A DNA stretch of 64,000 nt, from NCBI GenBank assembly GCA_044868005.1, contig JBIOVX010000285.1:1-64000 (forward strand), read 5' to 3'. The first letter of the stretch is position 1, and each line of letters opens with the position of its first letter. Shown here one piece after another: positions 8,129 to 16,886 of this stretch. The translations under genes were made by a program, and so were the position numbers. This DNA is from DATARR01 sp044868005. Its GTDB lineage: Bacteria > Acidobacteriota > Thermoanaerobaculia > Multivoradales > UBA5704. The notes beneath the pieces were generated by a model that worked only from the letters and a program-made list of their open reading frames with translations, did no database searches and was not told the DNA's origin.

Positions 8129-10006
8129 ATGAAGCGGTGCCGCGCAGCTCTTGTCCTTTTCTGCCTACTTCTATTTGGAGCCGATCTCGAGGCAGCCTGC
8201 AACAAGCGTCTGCTTCTCTACCTGGACCGCTCAGGTAGTATGTTCAAGGGGTCAAATTCCCCCTATCAGCAGACAATTAATGCCATTGAGAATCTCCTGT
8301 CTGAGAGAGATTTCATTCAACAAGACGATACGATCGAGGTAGTGCTAGTAGGCACCGTAGCTGAACCATATCCCCCGGCTATAGGCCCGGACAAGATTAG
8401 GCGTCTTGTGTCCGAACTTCGGCGGGTGGAACGACTTCGGGGGGAAGATGACTTAACGGATTTTGGAGTACTCTTCCAGAATCTCGAAGAGAAACTTCAA
8501 AGCAGCGAGGATTTCAGCCGACAAGTGGTCATAATTGCGAGCGACTTCATCCACGAATCGAGGAATGGGCGAATCACCGGCGACTATGTCGGGGACTGGA
8601 AGAGTGTCTTAAATCGCTGGGGACCGACACTTCGTGAACGGTTTGCCGGCGGGAAGCTCCCTTTGTTGGTGTCTCGGGCTCCAGCGCGCTTTACACCTCC
8701 TGGATCAAGACAGCTCGGTGTAGAAATTCAGAAGATCGTCGTGGACGACTTAAAGTCAATAGTGCCGGACGCCCACATCCTCGATCTTGGCGGCAACGAA
8801 CGTGAACAACAGCTTGCGAAAGATATCCGGGTTAGGCTTCTTTTCGATCCTGAGGTCACCGCCGGTCGTGATCCGGAAAACTCCAATCAAATACGTATTG
8901 TGGTCAGGAATACCAATTGCTACCCGCTCACAGTGCAGCGGATAGAACTTCGCTGCAAAGCCGAACCGGATCTCCCCCCAGAGGATCCCGTTCCTTTTAC
9001 TGACTCCGAAATTCAACCCCAAGATCGGCGATTGGAGCCTACAGGTAAAACCGGTTCGGAGCGCAGCTTCTTCGTTCCACTACCGACACGAGGTGGTTGC
9101 TGGAACGAGGCGGCGATTTTCGAAGCTGTCGTCCTCATGGAGGAAGGCGTTTCAGGCCGGTCGGAAGGTACGACGGGCTCTCATATCGAGTACCGGCCTC
9201 GTCAAGCCCTCTTGGAGGACCACATCGGTCTCCGCGGAAAGGTTTTGCGGCTTCAGTTAGAAATGAAAGGTACCTACGTAGAAAGCGACCCCAGAGATTT
9301 TACTGTCATTCTATTGGAGGGTTCTAATGATGTGGCTAGGCGATGTTTTAAGGCACCCCCTAATCTATCCCCTGACACTGCAAAAGAATATACGATGGTC
9401 TTTCCCATACCGAGTTCCAGGGCCGATCGAATAGAGCCGGGTAGTTCGCTAGCAGTCAATATCGAAGGCGCTGAGCGCACCGAAGACCATGTTACCGTAG
9501 CAGAGGACTCCTTCAACTCACTGACGAATCTAATGCAGCTGCTCGTAGCTGTTATAGCTTGTGGTGGAGCGCTCGTGCTCTTCATGAAAAGACGATTCGT
9601 TGAGGGAGCTACGTTCTTTTCGTTCGTGGAGGGCGTCTGGCAAATGGCCATCGCCTTGATTCCTATTGTTGCGAATAAGTTTAGAGCCTTTCTTCTCGAG
9701 GCACTCCCGATGGGCTTAGCGGATTTTCTCAAATGGCTAACCATCTTTGGCGTAGGCTTCTTTGGCGTCCTATTACCTCTAAGGCTTTGGAGGAAAGACC
9801 GGCTTGAGTGGGAAGTGCGACAGAGGAAGATCAAAGAGTTCTCCGAATACAGAAGACGAGTGGCCGCGGGCTGGATCTCTATGATCGTGGCCGCTGCGGT
9901 CGCCGTTCTCCTTGTAGTTTGGATCTCCTTAGCGGCGCAAGGCAGTAAGTCTCAGCCTAAGCAGATTCAGGGCGCGAACATTGTCGATCTATATCCCTGT
10001 AAGTAA
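8129..10006 (+). CDS. Exported, membrane-anchored vWA-domain protein
   Basis: 625 residues. MKRCRAALVLFCLLLFGADL is a signal sequence, followed directly by the vWA metal site YLDRSGSM (Asp33, Ser35, Ser37), so the domain should lie outside the cytoplasm. Residues about 250-450 look like beta-sandwich extracytoplasmic domains. Hydrophobic segments near 469-487, 505-550 and 583-604 anchor the C-terminus. vWA domains bind protein ligands through a bound divalent metal. ATG 8129 has GGAGG five bases upstream; an upstream in-frame start at 8078 would fall inside the sigma-54 promoter. It is the first gene of the predicted operon and ends 16 bp before the tubulin-like gene. Codon use is less GC-biased than in flanking genes. 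The exact partner is unknown. Confidence 0.88.
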   Translation: MKRCRAALVLFCLLLFGADLEAACNKRLLLYLDRSGSMFKGSNSPYQQTINAIENLLSERDFIQQDDTIEVVLVGTVAEPYPPAIGPDKIRRLVSELRRVERLRGEDDLTDFGVLFQNLEEKLQSSEDFSRQVVIIASDFIHESRNGRITGDYVGDWKSVLNRWGPTLRERFAGGKLPLLVSRAPARFTPPGSRQLGVEIQKIVVDDLKSIVPDAHILDLGGNEREQQLAKDIRVRLLFDPEVTAGRDPENSNQIRIVVRNTNCYPLTVQRIELRCKAEPDLPPEDPVPFTDSEIQPQDRRLEPTGKTGSERSFFVPLPTRGGCWNEAAIFEAVVLMEEGVSGRSEGTTGSHIEYRPRQALLEDHIGLRGKVLRLQLEMKGTYVESDPRDFTVILLEGSNDVARRCFKAPPNLSPDTAKEYTMVFPIPSSRADRIEPGSSLAVNIEGAERTEDHVTVAEDSFNSLTNLMQLLVAVIACGGALVLFMKRRFVEGATFFSFVEGVWQMAIALIPIVANKFRAFLLEALPMGLADFLKWLTIFGVGFFGVLLPLRLWRKDRLEWEVRQRKIKEFSEYRRRVAAGWISMIVAAAVAVLLVVWISLAAQGSKSQPKQIQGANIVDLYPCK

Positions 10007-10022
10007 GTGAGGAGAGAGTGCG

Positions 10023-13000
10023 ATGTCAATTGCCACTCTTGTGATAGGACTAGGCGGAACGGGTGTTCTGACACTCCGTGCCTTGAAGAAACTCTATGAG
10101 GAACTCCCGCAGAAAGAACGGGTTCCGGCGGCGTTTCTCGTATTCGATTTTGACCGATCTGCTCTCGTTTCCGGAGATCAGGAAGACCGATTTGCGAAAC
10201 TCGATGAGAGCGAGTTCTTTTATCTCAACCCGCGGCAACTTCAGGATCTACTCCGAAATCTCGATCGTGCACTGAATGGAGAAATAGCTTGGAAAAAAAT
10301 TCTGGAATGGTTTCCCGAAAAATCTCATGTGCAGATCCCCGCGAGTGAGGTGGAGGCGAACGGGGCTAGCCAGCTCCGCGTACTAGGCCGGTTGGGCTTC
10401 TTTCAGAATGATGAGATCATCGAGAGTACTATCCGGCACAAGCTTAATGAGATCGGGACGGAGATAGACCAGATTCGCCTTTCTGAGGAAAAGCGGGTAA
10501 TTCTTGTCTCGTCCGTGGCCGGCGGTACTGGGGCGGGGATGCTAATTGATATGGCATACATCGCGCGCAGGCAGACGATCCGACCACGTATCTTCACCTA
10601 CCTTCTTCTTCCAGAGGTCTTTCAAGATGTGGACAGTGGTGGCAGGATTTTTCAGAATTCCTACGCTCTTCTAAAGGAGCTGGCCTATCTAAAGGATCAG
10701 CAGCTTCCGTTTCAGGCGGATTACTACCGAATTCCTCCACTTGATATCGCGGTAGGAGGTGAGGAGCCGTTCGCGCGCATCTATCTCTGTCGTGGTGAGG
10801 GTTTCGCCGGTGCCGACGCAATCAAAGACGCGACCCTATCAATTGCGCAAGCAATTCTTGCTCAGCTCCAGGCAACGGTGCAGGAGAAAACCCTCTCAAT
10901 CGTTAGTAACACCCTATCGGCGGACCCGCAGGACCAACAAAAGCGCCGACGAACCCACTGCTTTAGTACAGCCGGAAGCTTTTTTCTGAATCTCAAGAAG
11001 TTGGAAATTACTCGCGATGAAATGTTTCGGTTGGTTGTTCAAGCTATTCGGAGTTCCTCGTTCCTGGAGGAGCTTTACGACCGCGAGTTGGATCAACTAC
11101 TTGACCAAGTAGCCGCTAGTGGCCGAAGAGGAGAGGTGGGGACGGAAAGGCCGCCGGAATCTAAGTCTCGCGACGAGCGGCAGCCGGAGGGTGAGGCGTC
11201 CTCTGATGCGGAAACGTGGGCACGGGATCTTGAGAAAGTGTGGAACCGTGAGATCGGTAGTCAGAGCCGTCAGGCGCAGAAGTGGATTATGGAGGACCTA
11301 AGCCAACGGCTATCTGCTGCAAGGGCGAAGGTCGATAGTAGAGACAGGAATAGCCTCGCCCAGGGTATTGAAGACATCGCACGTCTGAAAGCGCTGATCC
11401 TGGTGAACTTCACCGAAGAAACTTATCCGGAGAATCTGAATAAGCTACGTAATCTGACCCGCTTTCCGGATTATGAGCGGAGCCTGAAGGGTGAGGTGGA
11501 AACTTTTCTCCGTTCACTTGAGGGTTCGTTTGGGATTACCTCTGGTCTAAAGAAACGGGCGCTTTACGAAAGACTACAAAAACTCGCACCAAGGTTCAAC
11601 GTGAAGTTTCTGAACGCCCCCTCCCCTATGCGAGAGAAGATTCACGAGGAATGGGAGAAGCGAGAAGTGGAATTTGCAGGCCTCAAGAAGTTGCACTGGT
11701 GGCAGCGGGTTGCCCACGAGCATCTAGACGCCGTACAGAAGGCGAACACGGACTGTGATAGCCTTGAAAGCGCCCTCACGGATGAGAATTTCCAGCGGAA
11801 CATAGCGGACATAGTACGTGTGAGGGCGATCAAAAACCTCCAGGAGAGGATTCGGGAGAACCTCAAATCAGCGAACCAGGTCAGCCAAGAGAGCGATCAG
11901 ATCTGGTCGAACCTGCCGATCGACGAACGTCTAGACCAATTCTATGAGCCACCGGAGGAGTTGCGAACGAAGGTCGTGGCCATGCTCCAGAAGGAGCTTC
12001 CGGAGCTCGAATTGGAGGCCCGATTGCAGATAAAGAAGGAGGACGATCCGGAAACGCGGCAGGGGAAATTAATGAGTCTGGTTGAAAATAGGTTGGGTGC
12101 AAAGCGGGATTGGGGCGCCCTGTACAAGCTTGAGAAGACGGTCGGCGATACAGAGTCCACCTTCCGGGACGCGCTGGTCCGTTGTCGGCAACAGGTCTTC
12201 GAACGCCGCACGCCCAACCCACAGCGGAAGGGATTCGGCCTTATTATGGTGCCGCAGGGATTTTACTGGCCTCACGGCGACCGGGAATCACTCCGCGCTT
12301 TTCTAGAATCGGCCGCCATGCAAATCCTGGGCTGCCGGTGCCAAGTTGAGGACTATCAAGGTTCGCGCATCTGGATCTACTATGAGGATCTCTTCAATCC
12401 GCCCGAACACATACGCAACTTGGACGAGTACTTCCGTTCCTATTCGAGCCAGAAGTACAAAGAGCTTTTTCACATAGATCGACGGATGCTAGACAATCCG
12501 GTCTTTCGCGAAATCAACAGCGGTACCTCAACTCTTGTGCTAACCTGCGGAAACCCTGGATGCCGTGAGAACATTTCCTCCCAGCCACGTACGGAGCTTG
12601 TTTGCCGAAAATGTGGGTTGCCGATACGCTCGCGGTGCGGCAACGAGAGATGTACGGAGAACAACCTGCATAACCACCCGCAAGGGACTGCCAAGGCCTG
12701 TCCGATTTGCGAAGGCTTCAATCATGCGGCTTGGTGGCGCTGTGAAAGACATGGAAAAATCGCTGTCGAGATCCCTATCGACAAGCCGCGTTGTCCACTC
12801 TGTATTGAGGAGCATCGTAATAATCCCGTGGCATGGCCGGAAACTCAGATCAGCGTTAGGCCGGATCTCCTCGACTCGGTCCCGTGCCCGCGCTGTGAAG
12901 ATCTCCATATGAAGAACACAGGCCACGCGATTTTCTATATTCCCAAGCCCCTCCTCCGGTTCTATCGACATGGAGTGAACGGGCACGATCGTCCGGAATT

Positions 13001-13124
13001 CCTGCGGCTTGCAGAGCTCTTTAAGCTTCCTGGCAAATGTCGCTGCCCCAACTGCCGTACTCTTCTGATACCTATTCACCACCAACAAGCAAGTCTTCAC
13101 AAGGCCCGGAGATCTCACCAATGA
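10023..13124 (+). CDS. Tubulin/FtsZ-like GTPase with C-terminal zinc ribbons
   Basis: 1033 residues. The N-terminus has the nucleotide-binding pattern VIGLGGTG (residues 7-14). The tubulin signature is GGTGAG at 167-172, in SSVAGGTGAGMLID. This matches the broad bacterial tubulin-like family rather than FtsZ itself, which is about 400 residues. A helical, charged middle (about 400-780) follows. Residues about 841-1025 contain many Cys pairs (CGNPGC, CRKCG, CPIC, CPLC, CPRC, CPNC), an array of zinc ribbons. The start at ATG 10023 follows AGGAGAGAG. The stop overlaps the next start (ATGA). GTP binding and polymerisation are expected from the family; the zinc array suggests docking to nucleic acid or protein. 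No membrane segment is visible, so contact with the vWA partner would need its cytoplasmic parts. Confidence 0.88.
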   Translation: MSIATLVIGLGGTGVLTLRALKKLYEELPQKERVPAAFLVFDFDRSALVSGDQEDRFAKLDESEFFYLNPRQLQDLLRNLDRALNGEIAWKKILEWFPEKSHVQIPASEVEANGASQLRVLGRLGFFQNDEIIESTIRHKLNEIGTEIDQIRLSEEKRVILVSSVAGGTGAGMLIDMAYIARRQTIRPRIFTYLLLPEVFQDVDSGGRIFQNSYALLKELAYLKDQQLPFQADYYRIPPLDIAVGGEEPFARIYLCRGEGFAGADAIKDATLSIAQAILAQLQATVQEKTLSIVSNTLSADPQDQQKRRRTHCFSTAGSFFLNLKKLEITRDEMFRLVVQAIRSSSFLEELYDRELDQLLDQVAASGRRGEVGTERPPESKSRDERQPEGEASSDAETWARDLEKVWNREIGSQSRQAQKWIMEDLSQRLSAARAKVDSRDRNSLAQGIEDIARLKALILVNFTEETYPENLNKLRNLTRFPDYERSLKGEVETFLRSLEGSFGITSGLKKRALYERLQKLAPRFNVKFLNAPSPMREKIHEEWEKREVEFAGLKKLHWWQRVAHEHLDAVQKANTDCDSLESALTDENFQRNIADIVRVRAIKNLQERIRENLKSANQVSQESDQIWSNLPIDERLDQFYEPPEELRTKVVAMLQKELPELELEARLQIKKEDDPETRQGKLMSLVENRLGAKRDWGALYKLEKTVGDTESTFRDALVRCRQQVFERRTPNPQRKGFGLIMVPQGFYWPHGDRESLRAFLESAAMQILGCRCQVEDYQGSRIWIYYEDLFNPPEHIRNLDEYFRSYSSQKYKELFHIDRRMLDNPVFREINSGTSTLVLTCGNPGCRENISSQPRTELVCRKCGLPIRSRCGNERCTENNLHNHPQGTAKACPICEGFNHAAWWRCERHGKIAVEIPIDKPRCPLCIEEHRNNPVAWPETQISVRPDLLDSVPCPRCEDLHMKNTGHAIFYIPKPLLRFYRHGVNGHDRPEFLRLAELFKLPGKCRCPNCRTLLIPIHHQQASLHKARRSHQ

Positions 13125-14161
13125 TCCTCCTGTTCCGCTATCCACCGCAGTCTCACGCCTTCATTACGCCGGAAGATCCCAGTTATCGATATGAGGTCCT
13201 GTGCGGGCACTGCGGATATCCTATTGATCGTAGTGATCCGAAATGTCCGCGATGTCAGAGGGAGCTTGAGGATTGCCCGGTCTGCAGTATGGACCGCCAC
13301 ACGAAATCCCCAAAGGTTTCTCCAGACGCGAAGACTGGAGGAAAAACCTGCCCCGTGTGTAGAATCATGCGAATACCGTTCGGTGAACGCCGCGTCTCTG
13401 AGATTGCGGGCTCCTTCTGCACCAACCTTTATGGTTGCCCAGCGGGAGGCTTCCTTCTGAAGACAGAGGAGTTTGCAGTCCTTCCCGTGGGCGCTACCCT
13501 TTGTCCGATCTGTGGCCAGGAGGAGTTCCCGCCGGCAGATGTGCGAACGTTCACTCATCTGCTTAACATTTGCTGGTTCTGCAATACCTGCTTTGGTTCT
13601 CCGGACCACTGGAGGAAAGATTGGGCAGAAGTGTGGAATCCGAATCTGGAAAGAGTCCGTGAGGCTTCCAGGACAAAGGATGACCCTCCGTGCCGACTGT
13701 GCGGTCGGAATGACCAGAAGGTAGAAGAGGCCAAAGCGACCGAAGGAAGAATGGCTGGTAATGCCAAGGAGGAGAACGAAGTGCCCCTAGCACGGGAACA
13801 CCTCAAACTCCAATCGTTCTTGATCGGCCCCGAGGGCCAAGAGGAGACGTGTGAACTGGACGAGGCAGTCTATCTTAGGGTTGCAGAGCTGGGGAGAATT
13901 TTGATCATGGAAAGAGATGACAGTGCCGCCTTCGGGAGGGCCTTCGACGCCTGGTTCCAGCCGGTTTTTAAGCATGCCGGTATTGTCACTGTTGAGGAAG
14001 TGGCAAGGCACATTCTCGAAGGTACGCTTTGCCCCCCGCAGTATCGCATCCTGCAGAAGCGGTTAGCCCTGTTCGTTCAAGCGTGGGAGCAAAAACTCCC
14101 CTCCGGGCTTCATCACCGCATACCCGAGGCAGAGGGAAGAAGGCGGGAGACGCATTGTTAG
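13121..14161 (+). CDS. Multi-zinc-ribbon protein, partner of the tubulin-like GTPase
   Basis: 346 residues, not matched to a named family. The N-terminal half carries repeated Cys pairs: CGHCG, CPRC, CPVC, CPVCR, CPICG, CWFCNTC and CRLCG. These give at least three or four zinc ribbons of the same flavour as the tail of the preceding tubulin-like protein. The C-terminal third is helical and Cys-free. ATG 13121 overlaps the upstream stop as ATGA, showing translational coupling; an in-frame start at 13037 would lie deep inside the tubulin gene and add proline/serine-rich sequence. It may have arisen by splitting or duplication of the zinc-ribbon tail, and may regulate or tether the GTPase. That role is inferred only from position and similarity of the Cys pattern. 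Confidence 0.8.
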   Translation: MILLFRYPPQSHAFITPEDPSYRYEVLCGHCGYPIDRSDPKCPRCQRELEDCPVCSMDRHTKSPKVSPDAKTGGKTCPVCRIMRIPFGERRVSEIAGSFCTNLYGCPAGGFLLKTEEFAVLPVGATLCPICGQEEFPPADVRTFTHLLNICWFCNTCFGSPDHWRKDWAEVWNPNLERVREASRTKDDPPCRLCGRNDQKVEEAKATEGRMAGNAKEENEVPLAREHLKLQSFLIGPEGQEETCELDEAVYLRVAELGRILIMERDDSAAFGRAFDAWFQPVFKHAGIVTVEEVARHILEGTLCPPQYRILQKRLALFVQAWEQKLPSGLHHRIPEAEGRRRETHC

Positions 14162-14623
14162 GAACTGAGGCTCTTGCCCAGAGGAAAGTGCCAGCCTCTT
14201 AGAGAAAACATCCTCGCCGCGCTCCGTCGAGAGGTGACCGCCGATAGGATTTCCGCCTGGATTCACCCACTCCGGAGCGGGCTGCCACATGTCCAAAGCC
14301 CCTTCAAGCACTCGGCCAGGATTTTGGCGAACTCAACTTCCGGAATCTGAAGACCTCAGCAGCCGGGAAAAGTGACAGCCTCTTGGAGAAAGACACCTCA
14401 CGGAAGGTGGCTTTGGACCGCCCCTCGGGCTCCCATTCCTTCCATGTGGCCGAGAATCCCGCCTCCGGGAGGGGCTTTCCCAGAGCTTTGAGGCTGCTTT
14501 GGAGAACTGGAATTCATGAATTCGACCGGCTGCGGCGGCTGGCCGGCTACACCCTTCCTAGGCCGTCTCCTTAGACGAGCACGCGGGAGGCCTCAAAATC
14601 GGGGCGATGAATTGCGCGGTACC
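14162..14623. other. Gene-free stretch with an imperfect direct repeat
   Basis: 462 bp between the convergent zinc-ribbon and transposase genes. It contains two related segments, 14185-14210 and 14368-14395, sharing the pattern AAGTGmCAGCCTCTTrGAGA about 183 bp apart. No open frame here resembles a protein and no clear terminator was seen. Confidence 0.5.
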
Positions 14624-15544
14624 TCACCCAGGCACGAACGGCAACGCCGGTGGAAAGGATCCTGGCGGGAAGACAGCCTTCAGGTCGCCAGCCCGGAGCT
14701 TCTCCGCGGCATCGCGGTACCTGCCGACGAACTCAGCATAGAGACTCCAGAGGAACCGGCGCATCTCGGCGGTGGCCGCGTGGAAGAGCGGCGCCGGTCC
14801 TCTCTTCAGCTTCTCGGGACGATCATGCGGATGGTGCGCGAGGACTGCTTTCGCGCCGGCCACCTGGACGCCTTCCCTGTTCCGCGCCGCCGCGGCTTCG
14901 TCCTCAATCTCCTTCACCAGGCCGGCGACGAGCTCTTTCCGTCTCTCCGGCTCCAGGTGTTCCCAGCAGGGAAGCGGCTCGAGCTTCAAGGTCTCCGGCG
15001 TCGAGTACTTGAGTGGGTCGAACGTCTCCCCACGACGGCGGGCGGCATACTCCTGAGTGCGGTCGAACCACCGGCCCTCCAGCGGCTCTCCGTCGAGGAG
15101 CGCGCGCACGGCGTGGACGCCCGGCCAATCCCGGAGGCGCCCGACGAGGTTCTCTTTACACCCGTGGCTCAGGACGTACTTGAGCCTCGCGATCTGGGCG
15201 GCTTCCTCCTTGCTGACAGGGACCGCCTGGTAGCGGCGCGACCAGATCTTTTCGCGCCAGCCGGTCAGACGGCCGATCTCCCTCGCCAGCTTGGAGTTGA
15301 AGAAGTTCATCAGGCGGCTGAGCTGGAGGGCGCTGTCGACCTCCAGCAGCAGGTGGTAGTGCGACGAGACGAAGGCAAAGACGATGCAGCGCGCCCCGTA
15401 CCTCCCCACCGCCCGTGCGAGAGTCCCGATGAGGATGGCGTCGAGGAGAGGGCTTGGCCGGAGCAGATAGCGCCCGTGAACGGTCCTGCAGGTCACCTCG
15501 ACCAGGGTCCGTTCCTCAGGGATGAAACGCAGTCTCCGGCTCAC
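14624..15544 (-). mobile_element. REP-associated tyrosine transposase (Y1/RAYT)
   Basis: A 306-residue Y1 transposase. The HUH metal motif is seen in FVSSHYHLLLEV (His-Tyr-His). The catalytic tyrosine is probably in LKYVLSHGCKENLV, matching the usual Y-x-x-x-NP/G helix of the family. RAYTs cut single-stranded REP hairpins and are thought to spread them. REP-like palindromes occur nearby at 15752 and 5660, but their handling by this enzyme is inferred. No terminal repeats or target-site duplication were seen around the gene. It closes the right side of the low-GC island and reads intact. Confidence 0.9.
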
Positions 15545-15751
15545 ATCCCTCTATAGTCGTAAAAACCTCCTTTTATCGCTCACCTTTTTTTGACGATCTT
15601 CAGGCATAGGCAGCGCGCCGCGGCCGCCAGCCGATTCCCGAAGAGCAACGTTCATCTATAAGCTGCGGTGAGATCTGAGGGGAGTACAAGACTTTGTATG
15701 GGGATGGCCAGGACTCGCCGCGCCCGCCCTTTCTTCTAGGGTCCATCGCCA

Positions 15752-15780
15752 CAGGGCGGCCACATAGGGCCGCCCCTACA
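15752..15780. repeat. REP-like palindrome, copy 2 (inverted)
   Basis: AGGGCGGCCACATAGGGCCG followed by CCCCTACA. This is the reverse complement of the 5660-5686 element with only a few changes in the loop. It lies about 200 bp upstream of the transposase start. Confidence 0.6.
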
Positions 15781-15810
15781 AGATGCCTCCTTCGGCGGGT
15801 CTGACCGGCC

Positions 15811-16329
15811 TCACGCGGGCCCTCCCTCCCCGAGAATCTCCTGGCCGAGGATCTCTCCCGCCATCTCCTGCACTTGCGAGCCCGAGAGCTCCAGGAGCAT
15901 CGCCATGTCGGCGGGGCAGCGGGTGAGGAACACCAGCACGTGCGCCGCCACCAGCAGCTCCTCCCGCCGATAGGCGAAACGGCCTACCATCTCGCCATCC
16001 CTCTCGATCTCGCAACCGCCCGCGCCCGGCGCCGAGGATGTCCGCACCCGGTACGCCGGCGGTCCCGCGATGGCCCGCAGCGCTGAGGCGAAAACCAGGG
16101 CGTCCTCACGGTTGGTGAATTCCGCCACTGGCGTGTGCCCCGTCTCGAAGCTCTCCCATTCCCGAAAGAGGCAGAACCGGTCGCCGTGCTCGCGGACTCT
16201 CCAGGGACCCACGACGTCGCCGTCGGACGCGCTCGGCGGCTCATCCCTCTCGCGCAAGGCGGCCAGGTAACGCTCCGAGAACGCACTGAGGGGCTTCGAC
16301 GTCCGTGGTTTCCTGGGGATCGATTTCAT
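15811..16329 (-). CDS. Hypothetical protein, 172 residues
   Basis: No family recognised. The N-terminus is short and basic (MKSIPRKPRTSKPLSAFSER). The body is soluble and acidic with no membrane segment, and includes GPWRVREHGDRFCLFREWES. GTG/ATG choices were weighed: ATG 16329 is preceded by GGAGAGGAG and is preferred over the in-frame ATG at 16392. It is divergent from an XRE regulator at 16481 across a 151-bp region with candidate promoters and a dyad, so that regulator may control it. Confidence 0.75.
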   Translation of the reverse strand: MKSIPRKPRTSKPLSAFSERYLAALRERDEPPSASDGDVVGPWRVREHGDRFCLFREWESFETGHTPVAEFTNREDALVFASALRAIAGPPAYRVRTSSAPGAGGCEIERDGEMVGRFAYRREELLVAAHVLVFLTRCPADMAMLLELSGSQVQEMAGEILGQEILGEGGPA

Positions 16330-16392
16330 GGGGATCTCCTCTCCAGCGGGAAGAAGTTGCCGATTCCCGCAACTCAGGGGGTCTGAACTCAT

Positions 16393-16422
16393 TTTCTACA
16401 TCGATGGGACACTTCTTGTCAA
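16393..16422 (-). promoter_or_regulatory. Sigma-70-like promoter with dyad for the 15811-16329 gene
   Basis: Read on the minus strand, TTGACA (16417-16422) and TAGAAA (16393-16398) are separated by 18 bases. A short dyad GACA-N5-TGTC (16408-16420) overlaps the -35 and spacer and could be a repressor site for the divergent XRE protein. Confidence 0.5.
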
Positions 16423-16443
16423 TATCTTCAGTAAAGCGCCCCC

Positions 16444-16473
16444 TTGTTTCGTTTTACCGGCTCGGCGTACTAT
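16444..16473 (+). promoter_or_regulatory. Possible promoter for the XRE gene, predicting a leaderless message
   Basis: TTGTTT (16444) and TACTAT (16468) are 18 bases apart. The expected transcription start falls at or next to ATG 16481, and no Shine-Dalgarno sequence precedes that ATG. Confidence 0.35.
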
Positions 16474-16480
16474 TGCCGTC

Positions 16481-16879
16481 ATGAGCGACGAGGAGGAAGT
16501 TGAACGCCTGATGAATGTCCTGCGGACGGCCATCCGGCTTCTCGGCCTGTCGAATCGCGAGATCGAGCGGCGGCTGGGGCTCACGCCGAGCTATCTGAGC
16601 CGGCTTTTCGGCGGTTACATCGAGCTCAAGGTGGAGCACGTCCTGGCGATCGTGCGGGCCATCGGGCTGCAGCCGTCGGAGTTCTTCGAGCTGGCCTACC
16701 CGCGGCGGGCGGAGCCTCCCTCCGAGTCCTTCCGCACCATTCGGACGCTGCTGCGCGACATGCAGCCGCCGGAGGCGCCGCGGCCGGCTCCGGCCGTGGA
16801 GCTCACCCCCGAGGAGATCGACCGGCGCATCCAGGAGTCGGTCCGCCGGGCCTTCAAAGAGCTGGCCAACGGACGGTGA
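16481..16879 (+). CDS. XRE-family helix-turn-helix regulator
   Basis: 132 residues. Residues about 12-65 form a Cro/CI-type domain; the recognition region is NREIERRLGLTPSYLSRLFG. The C-terminal part has a proline-rich linker (PPEAPRPAPAVELTPEE) and a final helix, perhaps for dimerisation. It is divergent from a hypothetical gene and convergent, 7 bp apart, with the TPR gene. ATG 16481 gives a start typical of the family; upstream in-frame codons overlap the shared promoter region. It probably regulates itself and the divergent gene, but no direct evidence is available. Confidence 0.85.
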   Translation: MSDEEEVERLMNVLRTAIRLLGLSNREIERRLGLTPSYLSRLFGGYIELKVEHVLAIVRAIGLQPSEFFELAYPRRAEPPSESFRTIRTLLRDMQPPEAPRPAPAVELTPEEIDRRIQESVRRAFKELANGR

Positions 16880-16886
16880 AAGCTGC

